Part shown: in pieces, positions 1-6,463 of the stretch
Layout: the number at the start of each line of letters is the position of its first letter
How positions within the stretch are numbered: the first letter of the stretch is position 1
DNA from: an uncultured Collinsella sp.
Lineage (GTDB): Bacteria; Actinomycetota; Coriobacteriia; Coriobacteriales; Coriobacteriaceae
Direction: 5' to 3'
DNA: 12,672 bases
NCBI GenBank assembly: GCA_900554465.1
Contig: USHF01000024.1
Location: 1-12,672, forward strand
Translations under genes and position numbers: made by a program
Notes under the pieces: generated by a model
Told to the model about the DNA's origin: nothing
What the model saw: only the letters and a program-made list of their open reading frames with translations
The model's database searches: none

Positions 1-46
1 AGATCTGCGCATGTCTCGTGGGCTCGGAGATGTGTATAAGAGACAG
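1..46 (+). other. Illumina Nextera i7/read-2 adapter (synthetic)
   Basis: Not genomic. Positions 28-46 read AGATGTGTATAAGAGACAG, the 19-bp Tn5 mosaic end. Positions 13-27 are the Nextera read-2 arm. Positions 5-12 (CTGCGCAT) fit an 8-base i7 index, after the last four bases (AGAT) of the P7 primer. The same adapter recurs in reverse complement at 12633-12672. The first genomic base is about 47, so an open frame that starts with ATG at 11 is an artefact. Confidence 0.98.
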
Positions 47-188
47 GCTCGTGGGCATTTCGTCCGGCGCCGCCGTGTGGGCCGCACTGCAGCTGGCCAA
101 GCGCCCCGAGAACGAGGGCAAGACCATCGTGGCGCTGCTCGCCGACACCGGCGAGCGTTACCTGTCCACGGCGCTCTTCCAGGACTAG
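47..188 (+). CDS. cysK: Cysteine synthase (O-acetylserine sulfhydrylase), C-terminal fragment
   Basis: This is the last 46 codons of a PLP-dependent cysteine synthase, which makes L-cysteine and acetate from O-acetylserine and sulfide in the cytoplasm. The frame starts at 48 and stops with TAG at 186-188. It reads LVGISSGAAVWAALQLAK, the GISSGAA cofactor-side loop of the family. The conserved end ADTGERYLSTALF follows, and it is the C-terminal signature of CysK/CysM enzymes. The 5' part is missing because the library fragment begins here, not because the gene is broken. The next gene on this strand, mnmA, uses sulfur that ultimately comes from cysteine, but a terminator lies between them. The choice of CysK over CysM rests on the ALFQD-type ending and is moderately sure. 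Confidence 0.88.
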
Positions 189-193
189 AGCTT

Positions 194-210
194 CTCGTTC
201 TTAGAACGAG
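194..210. repeat. Short inverted repeat after cysK
   Basis: CTCGTTC and GAACGAG form a perfect 7-bp stem with loop TTA, 5 bp after the cysK stop. No T-run follows, so it is a weak terminator candidate or an mRNA 3'-end stabiliser. Confidence 0.3.
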
Positions 211-263
211 TCCAAGGCACGCCGGTCTCCCCTCTCTTCTGGCAGCCTGAGCTCATCCCAACA

Positions 264-283
264 GGGCGTCCCACAGGACGCCC
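264..283. repeat. Perfect 8-bp hairpin upstream of the mnmA promoter candidate
   Basis: GGGCGTCC, loop CACA, GGACGCCC. It ends 5 bp before the extended -10 at 289-297, where the -35 of that promoter would otherwise lie. There is no T-run after it on the plus strand. It could be an operator-like palindrome or part of the cysK 3' region. Confidence 0.45.
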
Positions 284-288
284 GAACT

Positions 289-297
289 TGCTACAAT
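289..297 (+). promoter_or_regulatory. Candidate extended -10 promoter for mnmA
   Basis: TGCTACAAT matches an extended -10 (TGn plus TACAAT, 5 of 6 to TATAAT). No recognisable -35 is present, which is usual for extended -10 promoters. Transcription would begin near 304, about 65 bp before the mnmA start, and inside the 5' arm of the terminator hairpin at 302-340. Confidence 0.4.
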
Positions 298-301
298 GTC
301 T

Positions 302-340
302 GCGGCGCGGAACCAGCCTCCCGCGCCGCTTTTCTTTTTT
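302..340 (+). terminator. Strong intrinsic terminator between cysK and mnmA
   Basis: GCGGCGCGG (302-310) pairs perfectly with CCGCGCCGC (321-329), a 9-bp all-GC stem. The run TTTTCTTTTTT follows at 330-340. It ends 29 bp before the mnmA start codon, so it should stop cysK read-through or act as a leader attenuator for mnmA. Confidence 0.85.
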
Positions 341-369
341 GGCCACATGCCACCAAGGAGAACCTCCCC

Positions 370-1470
370 ATGCACAATAAGCGCGTGCTCGTCGCCATGA
401 GCGGCGGCGTCGATTCCAGCGTGACCGCGTATCTGCTCAAAAGCCAGGGTTACGAATGTGTCGGCGCCACCATGCGCCTCACCTGCCCCGCGCCCGATCC
501 CGTCACGGGCATGAGTAAAGTCGACCGCGACATCGCCGATGCAAAGGCCGTCGCCGAGCGCCTGGGGATACCCCACCACGTGCTCGACCTGCAGCAGACC
601 TTCGACCGCAACGTTATCGAGCGCTTCGTGACTGCCTATCAGGAGGGACTGACGCCCAACCCGTGCATCATCTGCAACCGCCATATTAAGTTTGGCGCGC
701 TGCTCGATGCGGCACTCGATATGGGCTGCGACTACATCGCCACGGGTCATTACGCCAAAACGAGCCAGGCGTCCGACGGAACCTGGCAGCTGCACCGCGG
801 CGAAGATCCCAAGAAGGACCAAAGCTACTTTTTGTATTCGCTCACACAAGAGCGCCTGGCACGCACGATCTTTCCGCTGGCCGGACTGGACAAAGAGCGC
901 GACGTGCGCCGCATAGCCGCCGAGCAGGGCTTTACCAACGCCCAGAAGGCCGAAAGCGAGGACATCTGCTTTATTCCAGACGGTGACTACGCGGGCTATA
1001 TCGAGCGCCGCTGCGGACATCCCACTGCACCGGGCGACATTGTGTGGCGCGACGGCAGCGTGGTCGGGCGCCACAACGGCGCGCTGCGCTACACCATCGG
1101 CCAGCGCAAGGGCCTGGGCGTCGCGATGGCGCATCCCGTGTACGTAACGGGCGTCGATGCCGCCAACAACATTGTGCATCTGGGCGAGGCCGAGGACCTG
1201 ACGGCCACAGCGCTCACGGCCAATGACTGGATCTGGAGTGCCCCTGCCGACCACATGGAGGCAGAGCTCACGTCCGACGGCATTCGCGTGGGCGCCAAGT
1301 ACCGCTACCGTCAAAAGGACCAGGCAGCAACCCTTACGCGTGACGCCAACGGACAAATGCTGCTGACCTTTGACGAGCCACAACGAGCCATCGCCCCCGG
1401 ACAGGCCGTCGTCGTCTATCGGGGCGACATCGTCCTGGGCGGCGGCACCGTGACCGGCGCGCTTAAGTAG
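370..1470 (+). CDS. mnmA: tRNA-specific 2-thiouridylase MnmA
   Basis: Makes 2-thiouridine at position 34 of the tRNAs for Lys, Glu and Gln, using ATP to adenylate the base and sulfur relayed from a cysteine desulfurase. At 366 residues it has the usual family length. Visible landmarks are the N-type ATP PP-loop SGGVDSS (11-17), NPCIICNRHIKFG (97-109) with the likely catalytic Cys102, ATGHYA (124-129), KDQSYFLY (149-156), ESEDICFI with the second catalytic Cys200, and GQRKGLG (244-250). The C-terminal beta-barrel tRNA-binding region follows. Both cysteines are present, so the enzyme should be active. The start has AAGGAG at 355-360, nine bases upstream. It lies 29 bp after a strong terminator, so it probably has its own promoter. 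It converges on the kinase gene at 1479 with only 8 bp between the stops and no clear terminator. Confidence 0.97.
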   Translation: MHNKRVLVAMSGGVDSSVTAYLLKSQGYECVGATMRLTCPAPDPVTGMSKVDRDIADAKAVAERLGIPHHVLDLQQTFDRNVIERFVTAYQEGLTPNPCIICNRHIKFGALLDAALDMGCDYIATGHYAKTSQASDGTWQLHRGEDPKKDQSYFLYSLTQERLARTIFPLAGLDKERDVRRIAAEQGFTNAQKAESEDICFIPDGDYAGYIERRCGHPTAPGDIVWRDGSVVGRHNGALRYTIGQRKGLGVAMAHPVYVTGVDAANNIVHLGEAEDLTATALTANDWIWSAPADHMEAELTSDGIRVGAKYRYRQKDQAATLTRDANGQMLLTFDEPQRAIAPGQAVVVYRGDIVLGGGTVTGALK

Positions 1471-1478
1471 CCGCGGGT

Positions 1479-2852
1479 TTATCGCTGCACGTGTCGAAGT
1501 ACCTCAACAGCGGCACCAACCTCGATTACGCGACACTCAAGGCCGCGGTGAATGGCCTCGAGTCGACCCTCCGCCGTCGCCCACTCGCTCTGCGAAAGAA
1601 TCTCGATCGCTTCATCAACAAATCCGTTGAGCCGCGATGAATCGAACCAATCGAGCGAATCCGCAAGCGCCAGCTGGACGGAAGGGTCGGGCCCAAACGG
1701 CTTAGCGGAAAACCCAAACTCCCCAGCTGCGAGCACGGCAGTTGGTACGTTGTACCACAGACAGTTGCCGCTATCGAACAGCGGAGCAGGTTTTATCTCC
1801 AGGGTGTCGACATTACGGATGATGCCGAAGTTTCGCCAATGGCGGTCGCTGTTGGCCAAAAGGGCATCGCAGACAATCATCTGCGACATAGACCTTCTCA
1901 CAGCGGCCTCATCGGCACCATGCTTGCCAAGGCAGCGACAGTATCGATCGTATGTCGAGTTTCCCCGCTGGCCACCAAGTGCGCCCTTAACGTAAACAGC
2001 CGGAACGTATTCCTCACGGCCGTCAAGAAAATCCTCGCACAGGCACGCAGGGCCATCGAACATCCGCTCAACCGTATAAGGAACAAACTCGCCCTTGGGA
2101 AGCAAACGACGATGCAGAGCCGTTGCAACCGCCTCATTAAAGGGCCGTTGGTCGTCCATGCCGCACCCCTTGACCAGAACGCGAACACCGTTGCGAATCA
2201 TCCACGATTTAGGAAGCTCGCCCTCGGATGTGTTGTCGGGATTTTTAAGACCGATACCTTCCAGCCAACCCGAACGCTCTTCGGGCGCCGATCGCTCAAA
2301 TTCATTCTCGAAGTAATTGAGGTTTCGCCATTCAAGCCCGTCGCATTCTGCCGGCCGCAGCCAATAGCAATCCGAAAGCGAGAGACCCAGGCACTGAACC
2401 GGCACCTCAACGCCGTTGACAATTCCCAGCTCGCGGTAGCGCGAGATAAGCCCAGGGCGAGCATCGGGCACCGATCGATGCCCCCACCACGCGTTGAGCT
2501 CCCGCTTATTCACCATTGGAGAAGAGCTCGAGCATGTGCCAAACGGCATTCGTTGCGCATCGAGGACCTCGGCAATTTCGAAGGGAAACTCACGCGTCGG
2601 ATCAAATGAGACATGCGCGACCTCATGGTCGGCCGACATCAGCGTAAACTTGCGCCCCACATCGGCCGCAGGACGGCGTCCACGTTTGCGGACCTTTTGA
2701 TAAGCGAGCGCAGAATTGTACTCGACCATCTTCCGGCCGCCCACAATATCGCACACAAGCGTCCCCGATGCGGCAAGTTGAGATATGCGGGCTTTCGTAA
2801 CGCCCAACAGGCGGGCAGCATCACCCATAGACAAGTACTCAGACGTATTCAT
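1479..2852 (-). CDS. HTH domain-HipA-like Ser/Thr kinase fusion protein
   Basis: A 457-residue protein joining a DNA-binding domain to a HipA-like kinase. Residues 9-30 (MGDAARLLGVTKARISQLAASG) form a MerR/excisionase-type helix-turn-helix, followed by a basic linker (KVRKRGRRP). A HipA-family middle region with LSLSDCYWLRP comes near 158-168. VLVKG (K228) is the probable ATP-contacting lysine. NSDRHWRNFG (334-343) holds the likely catalytic Asp336 and Asn341. PLFDSG (357-362) holds the metal-binding Asp360. The kinase therefore looks intact. In classical HipBA the HTH repressor and the kinase are two genes; here one polypeptide carries both, as in YjjJ-type proteins. An upstream ATG at 2861 is possible, but GAGGT lies only one base from it and ten bases from the ATG used here. 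The substrate is unknown. It could be a toxin, a defence kinase or a regulator. No separate antitoxin gene is adjacent. Confidence 0.8.
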   Translation of the reverse strand: MNTSEYLSMGDAARLLGVTKARISQLAASGTLVCDIVGGRKMVEYNSALAYQKVRKRGRRPAADVGRKFTLMSADHEVAHVSFDPTREFPFEIAEVLDAQRMPFGTCSSSSPMVNKRELNAWWGHRSVPDARPGLISRYRELGIVNGVEVPVQCLGLSLSDCYWLRPAECDGLEWRNLNYFENEFERSAPEERSGWLEGIGLKNPDNTSEGELPKSWMIRNGVRVLVKGCGMDDQRPFNEAVATALHRRLLPKGEFVPYTVERMFDGPACLCEDFLDGREEYVPAVYVKGALGGQRGNSTYDRYCRCLGKHGADEAAVRRSMSQMIVCDALLANSDRHWRNFGIIRNVDTLEIKPAPLFDSGNCLWYNVPTAVLAAGEFGFSAKPFGPDPSVQLALADSLDWFDSSRLNGFVDEAIEILSQSEWATAEGRLEAIHRGLECRVIEVGAAVEVLRHVQR

Positions 2853-2882
2853 ATGCCGCATTACCTCGTTAAGTAATTTACA

Positions 2883-2921
2883 CGTTTAGCTAATAGATTA
2901 CAGACATCATAATACTAAACG
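2883..2921 (-). promoter_or_regulatory. Candidate promoter and operator of the HTH-HipA gene
   Basis: CGTTTAG (2883-2889) and CTAAACG (2915-2921) are perfect 7-bp inverted repeats, with 32 bp between equivalent positions, about three helical turns. Between them, on the minus strand, TATGAT (2911-2906) is a 5-of-6 match to the -10 box, with a weak -35 (TTTCGC) 17 bp further up. Transcription would start near 2899. The arrangement suits autorepression by the helix-turn-helix of the encoded protein. This is inferred from position only. Confidence 0.45.
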
Positions 2922-2931
2922 GCCCAAAGCG

Positions 2932-2957
2932 AAAAAAGGCCCGAGAAATCGGGCCTT
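2932..2957 (-). terminator. Intrinsic terminator of the M42 peptidase gene
   Basis: On the minus strand AAGGCCCGA, a 4-base loop, and TCGGGCCTT form a 9-bp stem (2957-2949 with 2944-2936), followed by a T-run (2937-2932). It lies 34 bp after the peptidase stop. It also insulates the HTH-HipA promoter from read-through. Confidence 0.88.
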
Positions 2958-2990
2958 AGCGATTGGTCAGCCGAGTCGCAAGCTGCTCCC

Positions 2991-4022
2991 CTAGCGCTGA
3001 ACGTAGGCGCGAACGAGCTCGTAGGTATTGCGCACACCGTCGATGTGGCTGCGCTCGTAGTTGTGGCTCGCGTACACGCCGGGGCCGATCAGGCCGTGAC
3101 GGATGTCGTAGCCGGCAGAGAGCGTGGCCTCGACGTCGGAGCCGTAGTGCGGGTACACATCGATGGCGTAATCGAGCTTAAGCTCGCGCGCGATATTGGA
3201 CAGCGTGGTTACCAGATCGTAGTTGTAGGGGCCACCCGAATCCTTGGCGCAAATCGAAACCATGCGCTCGGTGCAGCCCAGGTCGTCGCCCACGCAGCCC
3301 ATGTCAACGCTGATCATCTCGCGCGTATCGGCCGGCACGAAAGCGCCGCCGTGACCGACCTCCTCGTACACGGTAAAGAGCAGCGATACCTTGCGCGAAA
3401 GCGTCACCTCGCCGCCAGCAACGGCGCGGGCCAAACCCAGCAGAATCGACGCGGACAGCTTGTCGTCAAGGAAACGACTCTTGATGTAGCCGCTCTCCGT
3501 CACCGTGGTGCGCGGATCCATAGCGATGATGTCGCCAGTCTGAATACCCAGCTCGAGCACATCGTCCTTGCTGTCAACGTTCTCGTCGAGCAGGATCTCC
3601 ATGTTCTTCTCGATGGCCTTGACCGGCTCATCGGCCACATGCGCCGAAGGCTCGGTATTGAGGACCACGCCTGTGTAGACCTTGCCGCCACGCGTGTAGA
3701 CGGTGCAGTTCTCGCCATCGGCCGTGGACCACTGGTGCCCACCGAGCGTCGTCGGACGCAGGCGGCCATTGTCCTTAATGGATCGCACCATGGCGCCAAG
3801 CGTGTCGACATGGCTCGCCAACACGAGCGGCTCACCCTCGCCGCCGAGCTCAACCAGCACATTGCCCTTATTGGAGCGCTCGGGCTCAAAGCCCATATCG
3901 CGCAGGGTTTCCATCAGATAATCAGTCGCCGCACGAGTAAAGCCCGTAGGCGAGGCAATAGAAGTCAGCGCCTTAAGCTGGTCAGTAATAAAACCAAGCG
4001 TAGAATCCATTTGGGACACCAT
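2991..4022 (-). CDS. M42 family metallo-aminopeptidase
   Basis: A cytoplasmic, probably dodecameric, two-metal aminopeptidase related to FrvX, YsdC and PepA/glutamyl aminopeptidases, which trims peptides from the N-terminus. The 343 residues match the family. Metal and catalytic residues are in order: SHVDTLG (His71, Asp73), FLDDKLSA (Asp186/187), YEEVGHGG (catalytic Glu220, ligand Glu221), SVDMG (Asp240) and ASHNYE (His320). The frame is open to 4085, but the upstream residues are not family-like. The ATG at 4022 has GGAG six bases upstream, and the ATG at 4010 has no clear Shine-Dalgarno site. It is a single gene followed by a good terminator. The exact specificity (glutamyl, aspartyl or broader) cannot be read from the sequence. 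Confidence 0.93.
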   Translation of the reverse strand: MVSQMDSTLGFITDQLKALTSIASPTGFTRAATDYLMETLRDMGFEPERSNKGNVLVELGGEGEPLVLASHVDTLGAMVRSIKDNGRLRPTTLGGHQWSTADGENCTVYTRGGKVYTGVVLNTEPSAHVADEPVKAIEKNMEILLDENVDSKDDVLELGIQTGDIIAMDPRTTVTESGYIKSRFLDDKLSASILLGLARAVAGGEVTLSRKVSLLFTVYEEVGHGGAFVPADTREMISVDMGCVGDDLGCTERMVSICAKDSGGPYNYDLVTTLSNIARELKLDYAIDVYPHYGSDVEATLSAGYDIRHGLIGPGVYASHNYERSHIDGVRNTYELVRAYVQR

Positions 4023-4149
4023 CCACAACTCCAAAGTCAACATCCCGTAATCAGTAAAAGCCCCAACAACGATACCATCACGCACAAATATTTACCCAGC
4101 GAGATGACCCATCGAGCTCTTCCGAACAGCGCCCGCCACGACAACGAGC

Positions 4150-4277
4150 CGGCGGGCCCCGCCCGTTAGCCCCAGAATCTTTCCGCAGGACAGAAGGAGG
4201 CCCCGCCGCACGTAGTGCGCAGCGGGGCCTCCGACATGTCTGAGGACGATTCTGGGGCTAACGGGCGGGGCCCGCCG
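4150..4277. repeat. 128-bp nested perfect palindrome between the peptidase and dehydrogenase genes
   Basis: The outer arms, 4150-4179 and 4248-4277, are perfect 30-bp reverse complements, starting CGGCGGGCCCC and ending CCCAGAATC on the left. Inside, GGAGGCCCCGC (4196-4206) and GCGGGGCCTCC (4222-4232) form a second perfect 11-bp stem. Its loop holds CGCAC-GTA-GTGCG, a third. The outer and inner stems are separated by unpaired 16 and 15 bases. It lies 7 bp after the dehydrogenase stop and about 130 bp before the peptidase start, both on the minus strand. It probably acts as a terminator or 3'-end structure for the dehydrogenase mRNA, though there is no U-tract. It could also be a dispersed intergenic repeat. 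Confidence 0.9.
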
Positions 4278-4284
4278 AACCAGG

Positions 4285-5451
4285 TTAGGCAGCCGGGCAG
4301 ATCTTCTTGAAGAGCTCGATGACGTCGTCGAGCGTCGCCTCGCGCGGGTTGCCCGGGAAGCAGGCGTCAGCCATGGCGTCCTTGGCCAGGACCTCGATCT
4401 CGTCGGCCTTCATGGCCTCGCAGACATGCGGGATGTTCACGTCGGCGGAGAGCTGCTTGACGGCGGCGATGGCGGCGTCGGCAGCCTCGTCGGTGCTCAT
4501 GCCCGTGGTGTCAACACCCATGGCAACGGCAACCTTGGCCAGGCGCTCAGCGCAAACCGGCTTGTTGAACTCCATGGCGATCGGCAGCAGCATGGCGCAA
4601 GCGACGCCGTGCGGGGTGTCGTAGTGAGCGGACAGGGTGTGAGCCATGGCGTGGTCGATGCCCAGGCCAACGTTGGAGAAGCCCATGCCGGCGACATACT
4701 GACCAAGAGCCATGCCCTCACGGCCGGAGCCGGGCTGGCCGGACTTGGCCTCGGCGACGGAGTCGCGCAGGTTCTCGCTGATCAGCTTGATAGCCTCAAA
4801 GTGGAACATGTCGGAGAGCTCCCAGGCGCCCTTGGTGGTGTAGCCCTCGATGGCGTGGGTCAGAGCGTCCATGCCAGTGGAAGCGGTAAGGCCGGCGGGC
4901 ATGGAGGCCATCATGTCAGGGTCGACGACGGCGACCTCGGGGGCGTCGTTGGTGTCGACGCACACGAACTTGCGGACCTTCTCGGGGTCGGTGATGACGT
5001 AGTTGATGGTCACCTCGGCAGCGGTACCGGCGGTCGTCGGCACGGCGATGGTGAATACGGCGTGGTTCTTAGTGGGAGCAACGCCCTCGAGGCTGCGGAC
5101 ATCGGCGAACTCGGGGTTGTTGATGATGATGCCGATAGCCTTGGCGGTATCCATGGAGGAGCCACCACCAATGGTCACGATAGCGTCAGCCTCGGCGGCC
5201 TTGAAGGCCTCAACGCCGTCCTTGACGTTCTGGATAGTGGGGTTGGGCTTGATCTCGGAGTAGAGGCTCCAAGCGATGCCGGCGGCGTCGAGCTCGTCGG
5301 TCACCTTAGCGGTAACGCCAAACTTGACCAGATCGGGGTCGGAACAGACGAAGATCTTCTTGTAGCCGCGACGCTGGAGCTCGCCGGGGATCTCCTTGAT
5401 GGCGCCGGAACCATGATAAGAGATGGTGTTGAGAACGAAACGATTAGCCAT
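4285..5451 (-). CDS. fucO: Iron-dependent alcohol dehydrogenase, lactaldehyde reductase-like
   Basis: A group III NAD-dependent alcohol dehydrogenase of 388 residues, closest in memory to E. coli FucO, which reduces L-lactaldehyde to 1,2-propanediol during fucose and rhamnose fermentation. Shared blocks include NNPEFADVRSLEG, PTTAGTAAEVTINYVITD, LGQYVAGMGFSNVGLG and GNPREATLDD. The nucleotide-binding loop is GGGSSMD (95-101). The Fe ligands are Asp195 and His199 (GMDALTHA), His267 (IDHAMAH) and His281 (TPHGV), all present. The start has GGGAGG six bases upstream. Codon use is strongly biased to C- and G-ending codons, which suggests high expression. No fucose or rhamnose pathway genes are nearby, so it may serve general aldehyde or alcohol redox balance. 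A 1,3-propanediol or butanol dehydrogenase role is possible. Confidence 0.93.
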   Translation of the reverse strand: MANRFVLNTISYHGSGAIKEIPGELQRRGYKKIFVCSDPDLVKFGVTAKVTDELDAAGIAWSLYSEIKPNPTIQNVKDGVEAFKAAEADAIVTIGGGSSMDTAKAIGIIINNPEFADVRSLEGVAPTKNHAVFTIAVPTTAGTAAEVTINYVITDPEKVRKFVCVDTNDAPEVAVVDPDMMASMPAGLTASTGMDALTHAIEGYTTKGAWELSDMFHFEAIKLISENLRDSVAEAKSGQPGSGREGMALGQYVAGMGFSNVGLGIDHAMAHTLSAHYDTPHGVACAMLLPIAMEFNKPVCAERLAKVAVAMGVDTTGMSTDEAADAAIAAVKQLSADVNIPHVCEAMKADEIEVLAKDAMADACFPGNPREATLDDVIELFKKICPAA

Positions 5452-5470
5452 TGATAGCCTCCCATCGTGT

Positions 5471-5493
5471 GCGGGGCACCCATTACGCCCCGC
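5471..5493. repeat. Hairpin in the fucO-like gene 5' leader
   Basis: GCGGGGC (5471-5477) and GCCCCGC (5487-5493) make a perfect 7-bp GC stem with a 9-base loop. It lies 8 bp upstream of the Shine-Dalgarno GGGAGG (5463-5458) on the minus strand. It is a likely 5'-leader stem that could stabilise the mRNA. Confidence 0.5.
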
Positions 5494-5517
5494 GCTACAA
5501 GTTCCATCCTAACGCTT

Positions 5518-5566
5518 TTGAAACAAAAAACGCGTGAGAACGTCAAAAGTGTTAAAGCGTTTCAAC
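5518..5566 (-). promoter_or_regulatory. Candidate promoter with LacI-type operator upstream of fucO-like gene
   Basis: GTTAAAGCGTTTCAAC (5551-5566) is a 16-bp palindrome with a central CG and six of eight base pairs symmetric, the form bound by LacI/GalR-family regulators and CcpA. Four bases downstream on the minus strand lies TTGACG (5546-5541), a 5-of-6 match to -35. After 17 bp comes TTTCAA (5523-5518), a poor -10. A second motif, AACGCTTTTGAAAC (5511-5524), shares the CGCTTT and GAAAC words. The regulator is not in this window. Confidence 0.4.
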
Positions 5567-5614
5567 ATAATAACGGAGCCCCAGTCCTTCCCTCCCGACA
5601 GCAGCGAAGGCTAG

Positions 5615-5620
5615 ATTATA
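5615..5620 (-). promoter_or_regulatory. Alternative -10 box for the fucO-like gene
   Basis: On the minus strand this reads TATAAT, a perfect -10 box, in the context CTCCTATAATC. No good -35 sits 16-18 bp upstream. If used, the leader would be about 155 bases and the palindrome at 5551-5566 would lie downstream of the start, where a bound repressor could block elongation. Confidence 0.3.
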
Positions 5621-5686
5621 GGAGCAATCGCCCAAAGAATACGACCAACTCAGTCTATAAATTGTTTCTGTTTTAGCAATATATGT

Positions 5687-5715
5687 TTGACAATACGTTT
5701 ATAAAAGAATACTTT
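5687..5715 (+). promoter_or_regulatory. Candidate promoter of the LURP-one-like gene
   Basis: TTGACA (5687-5692) is a perfect -35, followed after 17 bp by TACTTT (5710-5715), a 3-of-6 -10 box, inside AT-rich DNA. The leader to the start at 5864 would be about 140 bases. Confidence 0.35.
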
Positions 5716-5863
5716 ATAGTAAATAAAATGCATGCAGCAAATAGCGTCATTCATTTTGTTAGAAATTGCCCATGCGGTTATTGCAGCTGCATGTACCGCA
5801 ACGTACAGCGCAATTCTCCGCACGAAGCAGAAGACGGTTCCAATTCGATCGAGGCGATGACGC

Positions 5864-6403
5864 GTGATGGCTACTGGTCCTAAATCGAGCAAGACGGCTA
5901 CAAACGAATATCGAATCTCAATTGAAGGTAACCCTTATCCGCATGCTCTGGCTCTCGTCAACCCAGCGGGAGACAACCTCAACATCAAAAGACATGGGTT
6001 CACGGGTCCACTAGGACAGCTATTGAGTCTTAAATACACCGTTTATGACGATGCAAATGAAAAGCTCTTTACTGTCGTCGACGGTGGTTTTAGTAACATG
6101 CCCAGGGTTGCGCTCATCATCGAACACAAGGAAGTTGCGGTGTTCGATTATGGCCTAAACAGACTTGAGATGAAGTGCGTAACGAACATACCGAATTACA
6201 CAATAAAAGGTAACTTCCTATTTGGAGATTACGATATATTCAGTCAACGGGAAGTGAAGCTATCTTCAGTTAACGTCCTTCAATGTGATAAACAATCGTG
6301 CTTTAACATACAGGTTTTGGATAAAGCCGAATTAGCCGCCGCAATTGGAATACCCACAGCCATTGCCCTTCTGAGGGCTCGGATTGAAGAGCATCTCGAA
6401 TAA
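5864..6403 (+). CDS. LURP-one-related (YxjI/scramblase-like beta-barrel) family protein, putative
   Basis: A 179-residue protein with no signal peptide or membrane segment. The order of short beta strands suggests the Tubby/LURP-one fold seen in bacterial YxjI and in phospholipid scramblases: LLSLKYTVYDDANEKLFTV, then LIIEHKEVAVFDYG, YTIKGNFLFGDYDIF, CFNIQVLDKAELAAAIGI, and a C-terminal helix ALLRARIEE. This is pattern recognition and the function in bacteria is poorly known. The start is uncertain: GTG 5864 has GAGG nine bases upstream, and the next codon is ATG 5867. Its codons (many ATA, AGA, TTA) and the AT-rich flanks differ sharply from the neighbours, a sign of horizontal acquisition. 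No neighbour suggests a partner. It may also be an unrelated small beta-rich protein. Confidence 0.6.
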   Translation: MMATGPKSSKTATNEYRISIEGNPYPHALALVNPAGDNLNIKRHGFTGPLGQLLSLKYTVYDDANEKLFTVVDGGFSNMPRVALIIEHKEVAVFDYGLNRLEMKCVTNIPNYTIKGNFLFGDYDIFSQREVKLSSVNVLQCDKQSCFNIQVLDKAELAAAIGIPTAIALLRARIEEHLE

Positions 6404-6429
6404 ATTGCAAAAAGCAGTTCGTAACAACA

Positions 6430-6463
6430 TTCAGGAGCTAGATAGTTTTTTCTGGCTCCTGAA
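6430..6463. repeat. Long hairpin after the LURP-one-like gene
   Basis: TTCAGGAGC (6430-6438) and GCTCCTGAA (6455-6463) are perfect reverse complements. As RNA the stem extends through one G-U pair and three more pairs to about 13 bp, closing a T-rich 8-base loop. It lies 27 bp after the stop. No U-tract follows, so it is a probable 3'-end structure and possibly a weak terminator. Confidence 0.6.

Larger units (their letters stand above)
5452..5863. other. Divergent intergenic region (412 bp), no supported gene
   Basis: This stretch carries the upstream region of the fucO-like gene (minus) and of the LURP-one-like gene (plus). From about 5640 the sequence becomes clearly AT-rich, unlike the GC-rich DNA on either side of the island. 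A 66-codon frame at 5683-5883 lacks a ribosome binding site and family features and is not called. Individual regulatory candidates are listed separately. Confidence 0.7.

Noticed and set aside
11..250. 79-codon open frame at the left end
   Set aside because: Its ATG lies in the synthetic adapter and it runs in a different frame from the clear cysK ending.
253..1383. 376-codon open frame opposite mnmA
   Set aside because: Antisense to a certain gene, low-complexity composition, no family features; typical of GC-rich codon bias.
3045..4169. 374-codon open frame opposite the M42 peptidase
   Set aside because: Shadow of a gene with all catalytic residues; no ribosome binding site or recognisable domain.
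4150..4277. Palindrome as a CRISPR or IS terminal repeat pair
   Set aside because: No spacer-repeat series and no transposase or coding capacity between the arms.
4426..5454. 342-codon Gly/Val/Asp-rich open frame opposite the dehydrogenase
   Set aside because: Composition is that expected from the reverse complement of strongly biased codons; the opposite strand is a clear FucO homologue.
5683..5883. 66-codon open frame before the LURP-one-like gene
   Set aside because: No Shine-Dalgarno site, no recognisable features, and its first codons overlap a promoter candidate.
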